Below the pieces are notes generated by a model, which was not told the origin of the DNA, searched no databases, and saw only the letters and a list, made by a program, of their open reading frames with translations. A stretch of 64,000 nt of DNA, taken from contig PGZV01000006.1 of assembly GCA_002841495.1 (NCBI GenBank), forward strand, positions 62,001 to 126,000. Reading direction: 5' to 3'. The translations under genes and the position numbers were made by a program. This stretch comes from Firmicutes bacterium HGW-Firmicutes-2. GTDB lineage: Bacteria; Bacillota; Clostridia; Lachnospirales; Vallitaleaceae. Shown in pieces: positions 45,702-56,200 of the stretch; the stretch's first letter is position 1; each line of letters begins with the position of its first letter.

Positions 45702-45736
45702 AAAACTATTGTATAACTGTATTGTACAACAGTTTT
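45702..45736. promoter_or_regulatory. Candidate operator dyad upstream of the LiaI-type gene
   Basis: AAAACTATTGTATAAC... pairs with ...TTGTACAACAGTTTT, an imperfect 35-bp dyad with the half-site TTGTA(C/T)AA. It is 26-60 bp upstream of the start. GntR/YtrA-type sites look similar, but no such regulator is here. Confidence 0.4.
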
Positions 45737-45780
45737 ATTAATAAACAATTAGAAAAAAATTATAATAACACTTTGATCGT

Positions 45781-46242
45781 CTATTTAGTTAAGGTATCAA
45801 GAAATGTCGACACCTCTTGGTCCACTTGATCCTTAATCGCTCTCGTATAGCCAATCTTATCTGTTGCATCATCCATGAAATCCAACATCCTCACATAGGA
45901 TTTTGGCCTAAGGACTTTGAAGCTTCTTTCATCATCTAGTTTATAAGTAAAACCGAGCAAACTGGTTTTTCCTTTATCTTTAACACTGTTCACATATACA
46001 TCATGCCATAATTTTGATGCGCGTCGGCTTTTATGATTGTCTTTTATCGCAAATAAAATCCAACCTTCATTGCTTTCGTAACCTTCGCCGGTTATCACCT
46101 GATGATCACCTCTTAATGTATTCACGGATCTTAATACAATTATATCATGAAGGTATAGACTTGTCATGAGTATAACCGCCAATATCAAGAGAATAATAGG
46201 TACAACAATACAAGCCTCAATAGTTATACTTCCTTTTTTCAT
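45781..46242 (-). CDS. TadE-like pseudopilin
   Basis: This 153-residue protein begins KKGSITIEACIVVPIILLILAVILM: a short basic start, the conserved Glu and a hydrophobic helix, the TadE/pseudopilin signature. The prepilin peptidase gene is adjacent. The rest is soluble with no recognised domain. The ATG at 46242 follows AGGTGATCAT. It is the last gene of the Tad-like cluster. Confidence 0.82.
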   Translation of the reverse strand: MKKGSITIEACIVVPIILLILAVILMTSLYLHDIIVLRSVNTLRGDHQVITGEGYESNEGWILFAIKDNHKSRRASKLWHDVYVNSVKDKGKTSLLGFTYKLDDERSFKVLRPKSYVRMLDFMDDATDKIGYTRAIKDQVDQEVSTFLDTLTK

Positions 46243-46250
46243 ATGATCAC

Positions 46251-46832
46251 CTATATCCAAACCAATAGTAAATGAGCTGCTGCAAGAAAAGGTACAAATG
46301 GTAAAAGTGTCTTACGATCTGCCTTACCCATTATCAAATAGATCAGACTAAAGACGCCTGATAATATCAACGCAATCATACCTAGTATCACTATATAGAA
46401 ACCGCCATAAAACAAACCTATTAATGCCATAACATAGGCATCGCCTTCACCAAATCCGCCTCTGGAAAGACGACTTATCATAACAAGTACTAAAAATGTT
46501 ACTATAGCACTCATCAGATTCATCCATCCATTCAACGCTGGTGAAGTCATGTTTAGATAAATGCCTAAAATCACACCAACAAGTATCAGATCCATTGGCA
46601 CATACAGTTCTCTATAATCCACATAGCCTATTGTCAGTAATAAAATTGAAGTCATATAGTATATAAAATAAGTTAGATCATCTTCAAATTGATACGCACA
46701 TAATATGTGCAACCCAAGACTTATAACAATGGCTATTAGCATCCATAGCATTCTATTTTTCATGTCATTTCTACTCTTGCTAAGGTAATGACCCGTAATG
46801 CCTCCGATGACCACAACTCCCATATACGCCAT
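46251..46832 (-). CDS. Prepilin peptidase (A24 family, TadV/CpaA-like)
   Basis: This 193-residue membrane protease has about six helices. The catalytic aspartates are in YVDYRELYVP and GGFGEGDAYVM (GxGD), the hallmark of TadV/CpaA and type IV prepilin peptidases. It lacks the N-terminal methylase domain. It should process the TadE-like proteins beside it. The ATG at 46832 follows GGAGGATCATTAAG; one base separates it from the preceding stop codon. It is in an operon with the two TadE-like genes and the 1115-residue protein. Confidence 0.9.
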   Translation of the reverse strand: MAYMGVVVIGGITGHYLSKSRNDMKNRMLWMLIAIVISLGLHILCAYQFEDDLTYFIYYMTSILLLTIGYVDYRELYVPMDLILVGVILGIYLNMTSPALNGWMNLMSAIVTFLVLVMISRLSRGGFGEGDAYVMALIGLFYGGFYIVILGMIALILSGVFSLIYLIMGKADRKTLLPFVPFLAAAHLLLVWI

Positions 46833-46833
46833 C

Positions 46834-47967
46834 TTAATGATCCTCCGTTTTCTCAACACAGCCATATTTTTTGCATGGCTGGTAACCTTTTGCCTCTGCT
46901 TCTTGTTTTGTAACCGCCTCGATTTCTATTGCTCTAATTCTAGGACAGTGCTTACTCAAATGTACTTTAGCTGTTTTACTGGTGTAATATACCGGATACT
47001 TTTCCTTTTCTGACTGACTAAAGGGTAAAGTATAGTTTGACTTACAATACATACACAACGCCCCCTCATCAACAACCAATTCACTGTATGTGCCTTCAAA
47101 AAGATCTTTTACCAAACAAGAATAGACATGATAACTGTAATTCTCTGAAGATGCTGTTGCTATGAAGTAGAGGGGATCTTCAGGTACTTTTATTTTTCTC
47201 ATCGAGGTATTGCCATCATAACTGCCGGTAAAAGCTCTTACCTTAACGGATTGATAGATTGGTAAGCCGTCTTTTATAAAACCACCAAAAGGCAAATCAA
47301 TGCGATACCTTGCTACAATATTTATGGAATCATCATACAACATCATGGTAGATGCCGAGAAATCAATGACGCCTTTTCCACTAGATACCCCCCACGCCCT
47401 TAATTGTTCTTCCTCCAAATAATTCTCAAACATGGCCTCAGATATTTGTGCTGCTACAACACCATTTGAAAAATCCATCACTTCAGATATAGCAAGGCCT
47501 TTTGCATGGGTTAAGGCTACCTCATAATGGCGATTAATCTCTGATATCAGATTAGATAACTGATTGTGAATTTTGTCCATTTGAATGGCCAATTCTACTG
47601 ATTTCCATCCCAACGCATCATTCTTTGCTACCGGTTCATCCTGAATTCCTAGTATAGGGTCCAGATTAAATTGATTATGTCCAAAGGATGGCATATCAAC
47701 GCTCTTTATAAGCGCTTCGACCGATGACTTATACGCACGAGATGCATATGCATCTAAATAGGCTTCTTGTTGAGCATCCACCAACCCTGTTTTATCAAAA
47801 GCATAGGCATAGACAGACATATCATGGGCCATTCGTGTCATAGCTCCGTCAATTTCTGACTGAATATAAAAGACCTTCATAAAATATAGAATAAAGCCTA
47901 GTGTCACGATAACTAAGGGTAATAGAATCGAGGCTTCAATCGTTAAGGCACCTTTTCGCCTACTCAT
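46834..47967 (-). CDS. TadE-like protein with a Cys/His-rich C-terminal domain
   Basis: This 377-residue protein has a pseudopilin-type start (RRKGALTIEASILLPLVIVTLGFILYFMKVF). A long helical ectodomain follows. The C-terminus has VHLSKHCPRIRAI and GYQPCKKYGC, a Cys/His arrangement like a small zinc-binding domain (Ada-like YHxxxC...PCxxC). CMYCKSN adds another pair. The start at 47967 is uncertain; it overlaps the 1115-residue gene. A role in the same envelope complex is inferred. Confidence 0.78.
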   Translation of the reverse strand: MSRRKGALTIEASILLPLVIVTLGFILYFMKVFYIQSEIDGAMTRMAHDMSVYAYAFDKTGLVDAQQEAYLDAYASRAYKSSVEALIKSVDMPSFGHNQFNLDPILGIQDEPVAKNDALGWKSVELAIQMDKIHNQLSNLISEINRHYEVALTHAKGLAISEVMDFSNGVVAAQISEAMFENYLEEEQLRAWGVSSGKGVIDFSASTMMLYDDSINIVARYRIDLPFGGFIKDGLPIYQSVKVRAFTGSYDGNTSMRKIKVPEDPLYFIATASSENYSYHVYSCLVKDLFEGTYSELVVDEGALCMYCKSNYTLPFSQSEKEKYPVYYTSKTAKVHLSKHCPRIRAIEIEAVTKQEAEAKGYQPCKKYGCVEKTEDH

Positions 47968-50900
47968 AACCATTGCCCACATCTACGACAAAGCTATGAT
48001 ATCCTTTAAAACGACTCTTGCGTTCTTGAAAGCCCGGCATAACGTTAATGAATCCATATCTGACTTTAAAAGATGCTCTACTATCCAGTCCGAACACATA
48101 GTCCGCTAATGTCCATGACACCTTGTCCTTGCCCTTTTTCATATTAATCTCTATCACATCTAGCATACGCAGTACCCGTTCATCCAACTTTTTCCAATCC
48201 ATGAGCATAAAAAATCTCAAATAATCTTCATAGCAGGCTGTCGGAATAAATTCGGTCAATTGTTCACCTTTTACTTTCGGGTCTATAGTCGGACTTTTTT
48301 CTAACAATTTACTTCCTGCATCTTTTTTAATACGCTCTGTCTGTTCAAGGATAAAATCGGCAGAAACTTGCTCACCTTTTTTTGCTAATACTTCAATTTG
48401 TTGGTTAACTGTATGCTCTAATAGGTCAAATCCTTGATCTGTAATCTTTGATGCTTCACTGATTATTAGTTCCTTATGTTTTTCAATTCTTAAGGTATAA
48501 GAAGCTTGTAAATCTCTTTTGATTTCAGATAATAATGACTGGGTGATTTCCTTATTTCGAGTGGCTGATGCTACATCTTGTTTGAACATCTCCAGTATTT
48601 CATAACGACTATCTGATCTGGGATAATCTGACATAGAACCTTCACTTAAGGCTGAACCTTCATTGTAAGATAATAGTATACCATCCATCTTTCTGAATAA
48701 ATCATCTTCATAGCTTTGTGCCATGGCATCGGCCATCCCAACACCTTCCATATGCATCGTCTGAATCTGTTTCTCTAATATACCGTTAACCTCCTCACTT
48801 AGATGATCCTTAAGACCAACGACCCATTTCTGCGTTTTACCCTGAAGGCCTTTTAGGGAATCCTGCGTTTTTTGCATGGCTATCTCACCGCCACGTTCTA
48901 TGACTTCAGAAGTTAGATTCTCAGGTCCTAAAAACCAAGTGGTTTTGGTTTTTAGCAAAGGCACTTTCTGACCTTGTAAAAGCATAACTAAATCCACTAA
49001 GCTTTCCGCTGTTGCCCATAACAAACCTATGATCAGGGCAATAGCTAAAGCACCTACACCTAAACTCCACCAACCTGCAACCGCATTGGCTAGATTCATG
49101 ATTATGGTTCTTTTTGAGGGATCTGTTACCAAGTGTATGGTATTTAAGGCAATTCTCATACCCACTATTTTCGTGGATATGGTCGTAATAGCTTCTAATT
49201 GGTTCATTTTTCCTGTGACGATGTACTCAAGCTCTGAATCCAGCACATGGTCTTTTTTCTTATATCCAGACAACGTTAATGCTTCTTGGTCGTCATTATA
49301 CTTACCCGTCATAGAAGTAAACATACCAATAGCATATTCATTCAGTAACACAAGATCTTTAAAATCCGTACCCATTTGGGTGAGATTGGAAAAAAGTTTA
49401 CCGTCTAATGCTGTGAGTGCCGTTCCTTCTAACGCACCGTCTTCATTAGATGTATCCTTATCGAAAGGCATGCGGGCAGAAGGCAAGGTGTTATCAAAAG
49501 GGTACTCTACCGGTAACACTTCATCAAAAATGGTATGAACATCAAGACCTGAAACATTGCTTTTTACATTATTATAAAAACCTTTACCCTCCACGGATAT
49601 TCCATTGATGGTCACTTGACCGTTTAAGTTAAAGTCTGAATAGTCAAAAAACAAATCCTTACGATAATAGGTACTTACCAAATCACAAACTGTCTGAACG
49701 TCTTTTTTCATAGTGGGATAGGCCATTGTCTTGGTTCCATAATGTTCCATACCGACTTTTAGGGGACCATACACTTGTCCTTTATTAAGAATCATCAATT
49801 CTTGTTTGGATAAACCGGCACCCTCGAAGCATCCGGCTATTATAAACGGGTATTCATTTACAACTTTTTCTATGATGGATTTTTGCTTTTCTAATAATTG
49901 AATATTTTCCACAAGACGTTCATGCATATAAGAAAGATTCCCCAGTGTGTCAAAATTATCTTTGCGCATATTGGCCCCGTAAGATGTTTTAATGGTTTCA
50001 AGCTCCTCCAAAGCATAATCAAAAGTACGAACAATATAGTTCTCTTGATTTTTCTTTTCAAGGTTTACAAAACCATCAATCTTTTGTTCCAGATTTTCTC
50101 CTTTATCTTTAATCCAATCAATCTCATCTCGAGCCTTTCTATTCAACTCAAGTACACTATCAGCACCAAGGGCTAACCCACCAAATTTTTTCATTATTTC
50201 ATCCATAGTCCGAAAAAGAGTCGTCAGCTCTGCCACTTGCTTTTGCTTTAGTTCCTCCACCTCTTTGATCTGACTACTTAATTCTTTAACCCTTTTTTGC
50301 TTATTACTAATTTCTTTTCTGATGGACGCAGCACGGTCTGGATCTTCTTCTGACCCTAGTTTATCTCTAAGTGACCGAATCTGATCCCTTACCCTGTCTT
50401 TTCGATCTTCCAAGTCCGCCTGCTTATCTTGAGATTGTTTGAGCTCTAAAATGCGTGCCGTGAATTGGATATAGGCCTCATCGAAGGACGGAGCAAGTCT
50501 GCTTATATTCATTTCTTTATTTGCTAGATTAGTTTTTATTTCCTCTACCTGTATAACCGATATTTCAGGTATTTGCACTTTGACTTTCGGTAAGATGATT
50601 TTGACAAAATTACCATCCACAACCGTCACTTTACCGGATGATGGTTTTATATCAATGCCTTCAATCCATCTGTAGAGATTCAAATAGGCATCTTCTATAT
50701 GATGTGTTTCTTCTATGATCATGTCTTTTGACTGTATAAAGGTGGTTGTCTTACCTAATTTTTCTATTACCATGACTTTTTCTAAGAATGGCTCTAATAG
50801 CAGTAAGGGTGCCCTTAATTCCATAAAAGCTACCATATCCTTTTTGACATAATCAAGCCCTTCATGGCTAATCAACGGATTGCTGGCGCTAACCTTCATA

Positions 50901-51307
50901 TCCTTAAGCTCCAAAGGGATTAACTTGAAGGGTGATGGTTGTTTGATGGAACCAAATTCATCTATAAGACTTTTCTCTAAACGATTCGGATCATTATGAA
51001 TATTGCCCTCAAGATAATACTTCAGATCATTGGCCATCGGACTCAGGTTTTCATCTTGACTTGCCCCACTTCCGTCTATAAAGTAAAGATCACTATAATT
51101 CATATCTCTGGCAAAAATGCCATACTCATTTTTCAGAATATGGTCATATCCGCCAAGTACGGATTGGGTAGCAGACAGTAACGCTCTCTCTGCCTGTATT
51201 CTAGCAATCTGATACCTAGTAACCTCTACTATGGAGCATGAAAAAGCCACCAATGTAAGAAATACAATGGCTAAAAATATAGAAATCCCCCCTTGTTTAC
51301 GCTCCAA
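47960..51307 (-). CDS. Large DUF5702-like membrane/coiled-coil protein of a Tad-like cluster
   Basis: This 1115-residue protein starts with a short basic stretch and a helix, KQGGISIFLAIVFLTLVAFSCSIVE, like TadE/TadG proteins. Long coiled coils follow (about 265-365 and 400-480, with EEDPDRAASIRKEISNKQK), then a second hydrophobic stretch near 740-775 (WWSLGVGALAIALIIGLLW) and further helices to the end. It resembles DUF5702 proteins found beside Tad loci. I do not know its role; a scaffold or secreted assembly platform is possible. It is first in the operon. Confidence 0.75.
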   Translation of the reverse strand: MERKQGGISIFLAIVFLTLVAFSCSIVEVTRYQIARIQAERALLSATQSVLGGYDHILKNEYGIFARDMNYSDLYFIDGSGASQDENLSPMANDLKYYLEGNIHNDPNRLEKSLIDEFGSIKQPSPFKLIPLELKDMKVSASNPLISHEGLDYVKKDMVAFMELRAPLLLLEPFLEKVMVIEKLGKTTTFIQSKDMIIEETHHIEDAYLNLYRWIEGIDIKPSSGKVTVVDGNFVKIILPKVKVQIPEISVIQVEEIKTNLANKEMNISRLAPSFDEAYIQFTARILELKQSQDKQADLEDRKDRVRDQIRSLRDKLGSEEDPDRAASIRKEISNKQKRVKELSSQIKEVEELKQKQVAELTTLFRTMDEIMKKFGGLALGADSVLELNRKARDEIDWIKDKGENLEQKIDGFVNLEKKNQENYIVRTFDYALEELETIKTSYGANMRKDNFDTLGNLSYMHERLVENIQLLEKQKSIIEKVVNEYPFIIAGCFEGAGLSKQELMILNKGQVYGPLKVGMEHYGTKTMAYPTMKKDVQTVCDLVSTYYRKDLFFDYSDFNLNGQVTINGISVEGKGFYNNVKSNVSGLDVHTIFDEVLPVEYPFDNTLPSARMPFDKDTSNEDGALEGTALTALDGKLFSNLTQMGTDFKDLVLLNEYAIGMFTSMTGKYNDDQEALTLSGYKKKDHVLDSELEYIVTGKMNQLEAITTISTKIVGMRIALNTIHLVTDPSKRTIIMNLANAVAGWWSLGVGALAIALIIGLLWATAESLVDLVMLLQGQKVPLLKTKTTWFLGPENLTSEVIERGGEIAMQKTQDSLKGLQGKTQKWVVGLKDHLSEEVNGILEKQIQTMHMEGVGMADAMAQSYEDDLFRKMDGILLSYNEGSALSEGSMSDYPRSDSRYEILEMFKQDVASATRNKEITQSLLSEIKRDLQASYTLRIEKHKELIISEASKITDQGFDLLEHTVNQQIEVLAKKGEQVSADFILEQTERIKKDAGSKLLEKSPTIDPKVKGEQLTEFIPTACYEDYLRFFMLMDWKKLDERVLRMLDVIEINMKKGKDKVSWTLADYVFGLDSRASFKVRYGFINVMPGFQERKSRFKGYHSFVVDVGNGYE

Positions 51308-51470
51308 AACCTCACCCCTCTCAATCTAAAAACTAATTGATTCTCTAAGCTCACATAAAGTATTATACCTAACAATTTATTAATTGTCTATGTTAATTAA
51401 GGTACTTTATCTTATTTTGTTATCTAATTATTACATAATTTAGCTATTGTTTACATCTATGGGAATAAAT

Positions 51471-51512
51471 GGAAAAGGGTCTCTAAGCTTTGAACTTAGA
51501 GACCCTTTTAAT
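51471..51512 (-). terminator. Terminator of the hydrogenase operon
   Basis: Minus strand: AAAAGGGTCTCTAAG, 7-base loop, CTTAGAGACCCTTTT, a perfect 15-bp stem 2 bp after the hydA stop. Confidence 0.88.
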
Positions 51513-51513
51513 C

Positions 51514-53283
51514 TTATTTCGAATACATATTCCGCTTCACATAATGCGTGTGGAGCAACTCATGGGATTTGTGTCCCAGTGGGGCTTTCAAATAGGTTTC
51601 ATACAGATGAATGATGGCTTCATTTTCATGGGATTTTCTAAGTGTCTTACCTTCATCTTCTCTGTATATAGCAGCCATTCTTTTTTCCCTTATCGCTTGT
51701 GTGGTTAATCTTGGTTGGCCACCACCGCTGATACATCCTCCAGGGCAAGCCATGATTTCAATAAAGTGGTAAGGTGATGCTTCCTCTCTTATCTGCTCTA
51801 ATAATATTTTGGCATTGGACAGACCACTTGCAGCCGCATATCTAACCGTGACACCTTCAAGGCCTGACCACTCCGGCGTGGTCTTCTCTATAAACAAGCT
51901 ACCTTCTTTAATACCTTCAAGGCCCATTACTGACTGAACATGTAGGTTTTCATAAGGCATCTCTGTACCGGTTATAATTTCATAAACTGTTCGAAGAGCT
52001 GCTTCCATGACGCCACCAGTGGTTCCGAAAATATCAGCAGCACCAGAAGATAAGCCCATTGGGTTATCAAAATGCTCGTCATCCAGATGCACAAAATCAA
52101 TACCGGCGTCCTTGATCATTTTTGCCAGTTCTCTTGTTGTTAGAACAGCATCCACATCACCCAGCATCTCTTCCCTTGTAATCTCATATTTCTTAGCTGT
52201 ACAAGGCATAACAGAGACCACAAACATGTCCTTAGCATCCATACCTAGTTGATTGGCATAATAACTTTTCGCTAAAGCTCCTAACATCATATGAGGTGAC
52301 TTACACGACGATAGATGATCCAGTTGATCTGGAAACTTATGTTCGACATATTTAATCCATCCTGGGCTACAGCTGGTAATCATCGGCAATGATGTTTCCT
52401 CACCGGATATCAAGGCTTTTAGACGCATTAGAAGCTCCGTGCCTTCTTCTAAAATGGTTAGGTCAGCAGCAAAATTCGTATCAAAAACATCATCAAAACC
52501 AAGTTCTCTTAGCGCTGCAGCCATTTTACCTGTTACTAGGGTACCCGGCTCATACCCGAATTCCTCTCCTAGTGCCGCTCTAACCGCCGGTGCTGTTTGA
52601 ACGACAACCCTTTTATTTTTATCCAGTAGGGCTTCCCATACATTTACTGTAGCATCTTTTTCTTTAAGTGCACCTACAGGGCAGACCGTTGTACATTGAC
52701 CGCAGAAGGTACAGTTGATATCCATAAGTTCAAAACCTTCTGTCGGTCCTATAAATGAATCAAAGCCTCTATTTTGATTTTCCATAATCCCGATGCCTTG
52801 TATTTCATTACAGACGGTAATACATCTTCTGCAAAGAATACATTTTGACAAATCCCGTTCTATAGAGGGGTTACTGATATCTTTGACGCCTAATTTTGAA
52901 TGGGCACCTTGATATGGGTTCTCTTCTTGAAGTTGTATCCATTCACCAAGCTCTTGAAATTCACAACTACCGCTTCTTGAGCAAACTAAGCAGTTATCAT
53001 CATGATCGGACATCATCAACTCATAAACGACTTTTCTGACTTTTCTGACCTCTTGTGTATTGGTCTTAACCGTCATGCCTTCTCTGACCTTAGTGATACA
53101 TGATGCCTGAAGATTCTTAGATCCTTCAACCTCAACCACACAGATTCGACAAGAACCGACTTGGTGTACACCTTCCAAATAACATAGGCTTGGAATCAGT
53201 ATGCCATTGGCTTTGGCCGCTTCCATGATGGTTGCATTTTCATCTGCCTCAATAACTTTATTATTAATTTTTAACGATACCAT
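51514..53283 (-). CDS. hydA: [FeFe] hydrogenase catalytic subunit (NAD-linked, HndD/HydA type)
   Basis: This 589-residue subunit produces or uses H2. In order: a [2Fe-2S] domain (Cys34, 45, 48, 62), a His-Cys cluster (His94, Cys98, 101, 107), two [4Fe-4S] sites (Cys148-158 and 191-201), then the H-cluster domain with TSCSPGW (303-309), MPCTAKKYE (359-367) and ACPGGCISGGG. The first motif is TSCSPGW, not TSCCPGW. A short C-terminal SSU-like helix region follows. With HydC and the NuoF-GltD protein it should form a soluble NAD(H)-dependent, possibly bifurcating, complex. Confidence 0.95.
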   Translation of the reverse strand: MVSLKINNKVIEADENATIMEAAKANGILIPSLCYLEGVHQVGSCRICVVEVEGSKNLQASCITKVREGMTVKTNTQEVRKVRKVVYELMMSDHDDNCLVCSRSGSCEFQELGEWIQLQEENPYQGAHSKLGVKDISNPSIERDLSKCILCRRCITVCNEIQGIGIMENQNRGFDSFIGPTEGFELMDINCTFCGQCTTVCPVGALKEKDATVNVWEALLDKNKRVVVQTAPAVRAALGEEFGYEPGTLVTGKMAAALRELGFDDVFDTNFAADLTILEEGTELLMRLKALISGEETSLPMITSCSPGWIKYVEHKFPDQLDHLSSCKSPHMMLGALAKSYYANQLGMDAKDMFVVSVMPCTAKKYEITREEMLGDVDAVLTTRELAKMIKDAGIDFVHLDDEHFDNPMGLSSGAADIFGTTGGVMEAALRTVYEIITGTEMPYENLHVQSVMGLEGIKEGSLFIEKTTPEWSGLEGVTVRYAAASGLSNAKILLEQIREEASPYHFIEIMACPGGCISGGGQPRLTTQAIREKRMAAIYREDEGKTLRKSHENEAIIHLYETYLKAPLGHKSHELLHTHYVKRNMYSK

Positions 53284-53295
53284 AATCCTACCCCC

Positions 53296-56200
53296 TTATC
53301 GTCTATCGCATCTTAAGCATCGCATAGCTTCTGCCATGGCATTGAGTTTATGGTAGCCTTTTGAAACTTCTTTGAAGTTATATTTACGGTCATCGACTTC
53401 AAGTAGACGTCGATCAAAACGCATATGTTCATCCGGCGAATCCTCGTCTCTTGCTTTTGGTATGTCGATTTCTTCACCCTTGTTCAACTGGCCGTCACCA
53501 TCTAAATAGAGGTCAATGGCAACAGCAGCTCTTTTACCATCTGCAATCGCCCATATAGCCGTATCTGGGCCTCTAACAACGTCACCACCAGCGAATACAC
53601 CTTCTAATCTTGTCATACCACTGGTGGCATCCACGACAAAAGTACCCCATGCCGTCATCTCAATCTCATCTTTGTCGATAAATGGCAAATCACTATGTTG
53701 ACTCACTGCCGGAATGACCATATCAACATCCATATAGAATTCTGATCCAGTCGCCGGTATAGGTCTTCTTCTACCAGAGCCGTCAAATGCGCCTTGAGTC
53801 AATTGAATCAACTTAATGGACTTCACTTTATCATCACCTTCAATAGCAATGGGTGCTACCAAAGTATGCAGGATGATACCTTCTTCTATGCCTTCTTCAA
53901 TCTCTCTTGGGTCAGCAGGCATATCTGTTTGGAGTCTTCGGTATAGAACATGGACTTCTTTGGAACCCAGTCTTAAAGCTGTTCTGGCTGCATCCATAGC
54001 CGTACTTCCGCCTCCGATGATTGCCACCTTCTCACCTACTTGTACGTCTTTACCCATATTGACATCTCTTAAGAAATCAAGACCCGGGTAAACATTCATA
54101 AGATGCTCACCTTCAATACCCATATTATTACTGTACTGAGTACCTGTGGAAATATATATGGCATCATGATTGGCACGCAGATCCGCAAACATAACATCTT
54201 TTCCGATCTCTGTGTTTAAGAAAATCTTAACACCGGATTGTTTCAGCGCATCGATTTCCTGTTGTAACATTTTCTTAGGTAATCGGTACTCAGGAATACC
54301 AAACCTTAAGATACCGCCGGCCTGATCTAGTGACTCATAAACACTGACATCATAACCTGTTTGCGCCAAGTAAAAACCACAGGTCAAGCCTGAAGGTCCT
54401 GCCCCAATAATTGCTACCTTTTTACCTTTTGCTGGGAACTGAATCGCTCGGTAAGGTTCATTCATGCCATATACTTTATCCGCTATAAAACGCTTAACGT
54501 CTGCTATAGCCAAAGATTCATCCAACTGACTTCTTCTACATTTACTTTCACAAGGATGGGTACAAACACGACCGCATACTGCAGGAAATGGATTTTCACG
54601 CCGGATTAGATTAAAAGCATCTACAAATCTGCCTTCACCTACAAGAGATAGATAGCCTGGTACGTTAACACCTGCCGGACATGCATTCTGGCATGGTGAT
54701 AAGAACAGATCCATACAGACACCTGCACTACATCGTTTTTCTTTTATATGGGCCTCATATTCATCTCTGAAATAATGAATGGTACTCAGTACTGGATTTG
54801 GTGCCGTCTGGCCCAAGCCACAAAGCGCTGACACTTTGATACTCTCGCCAAGCTCAATAAGTTTTTCAATGTCACCTTCCACACCATAGCCTGTGGTAAT
54901 CCGTTCTAATATCTCCAGCATTCTTTTCGTACCGAGTCTACAGGGGACACACTTACCACAAGATTCTTCCTGAACAAACTCCATAAAAAACTTAGCCACA
55001 TCCACCATACAGTTATCTTCATCCATAATAATCAGACCACCGGATCCCATGATGGCACCTTTTTCAATGAGTGAATCATAATCTACAGGCGTGTTTAAAG
55101 ACTCACAAGTCAAGCAACCACCAGAGGGCCCACCTGTCTGTGCTGCTTTGAAGCTTTTATCTTTTTTTAACCCACCACAGATATCAAAAATGATATCACC
55201 AAGGGTCACACCCATAGGTACTTCTACCATGCCTGAATTTCTTATCGCACCGGCAACAGCAAATATTTTTGTACCTTTACTTTTTTCTGTACCATATTGT
55301 CTGAACCAGTCTACACCGTTTAACATAATCATTGGAATATTGGCTAATGTTTCAACATTGTTAATAACTGTCGGCATGCCATAAAGACCCTTGTCTGTTG
55401 GGTAAGGTGGCTTCTGACTGGGCTCACCTCTTTTACCTTCTATGGAATGGAGTAAAGCTGTTTCTTCACCGCAAACAAACGCACCTGCGCCTGTTCTGAT
55501 TTCTACATTAAATGAAAAATTGCTGTTGAAAATGTGGTCCCCCAACAGTCCTTCATCTCTTGCTTGACCAATTGCTACTGTTAACCGCTCAACCGCCAAA
55601 GGATATTCTGCACGAATATATATGATGCCTGTATTAGCGCCTATCGCGTAGCCACCAATGGCCATTCCTTCTAAAATCGTATGAGGATCACCTTCTAAGA
55701 GACATCGATCCATAAATGCGCCAGGATCACCTTCATCCGCGTTACAGATGATATACTTCTGATCACTGACGGACTTATAACCGGCTTCCCATTTGAGACC
55801 GGTCGAGTAACCCCCGCCACCTCTACCTCTTAGTCCGGAGGCTTTAATGATATCAATCACTTCCATCTGTGTTTTTTCTTTGATTACGTTATAGAGACTG
55901 TGATAACCATCACTGCCAATATAAGCTTCAAGGCTATAGTAGTCCATGACACCACAGTTTTTCATAACACTCTTTTGCTGTTTACTGAAAAATGGAATAT
56001 CCTTTAAATGTTCATAAGTCTTACCTGTCGTTTCATCATAATAACACTTTTCTTTGACAATTTGATTACCAATCAAATGGGTCTTAACAATGTTTTCAAT
56101 ATCTTGGGGTGCTAACTTACAGTAATAAATATCATCCGGTAAAATGTACAAGGATGGACCATAATCACAGGCACCGATACAACCTGTTTGATTGATCTTA

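Noticed and set aside
49029-49538. 169-codon plus-strand frame
   Set aside because: It is antisense to the 1115-residue Tad-cluster gene, with no start signals and no protein-like features.
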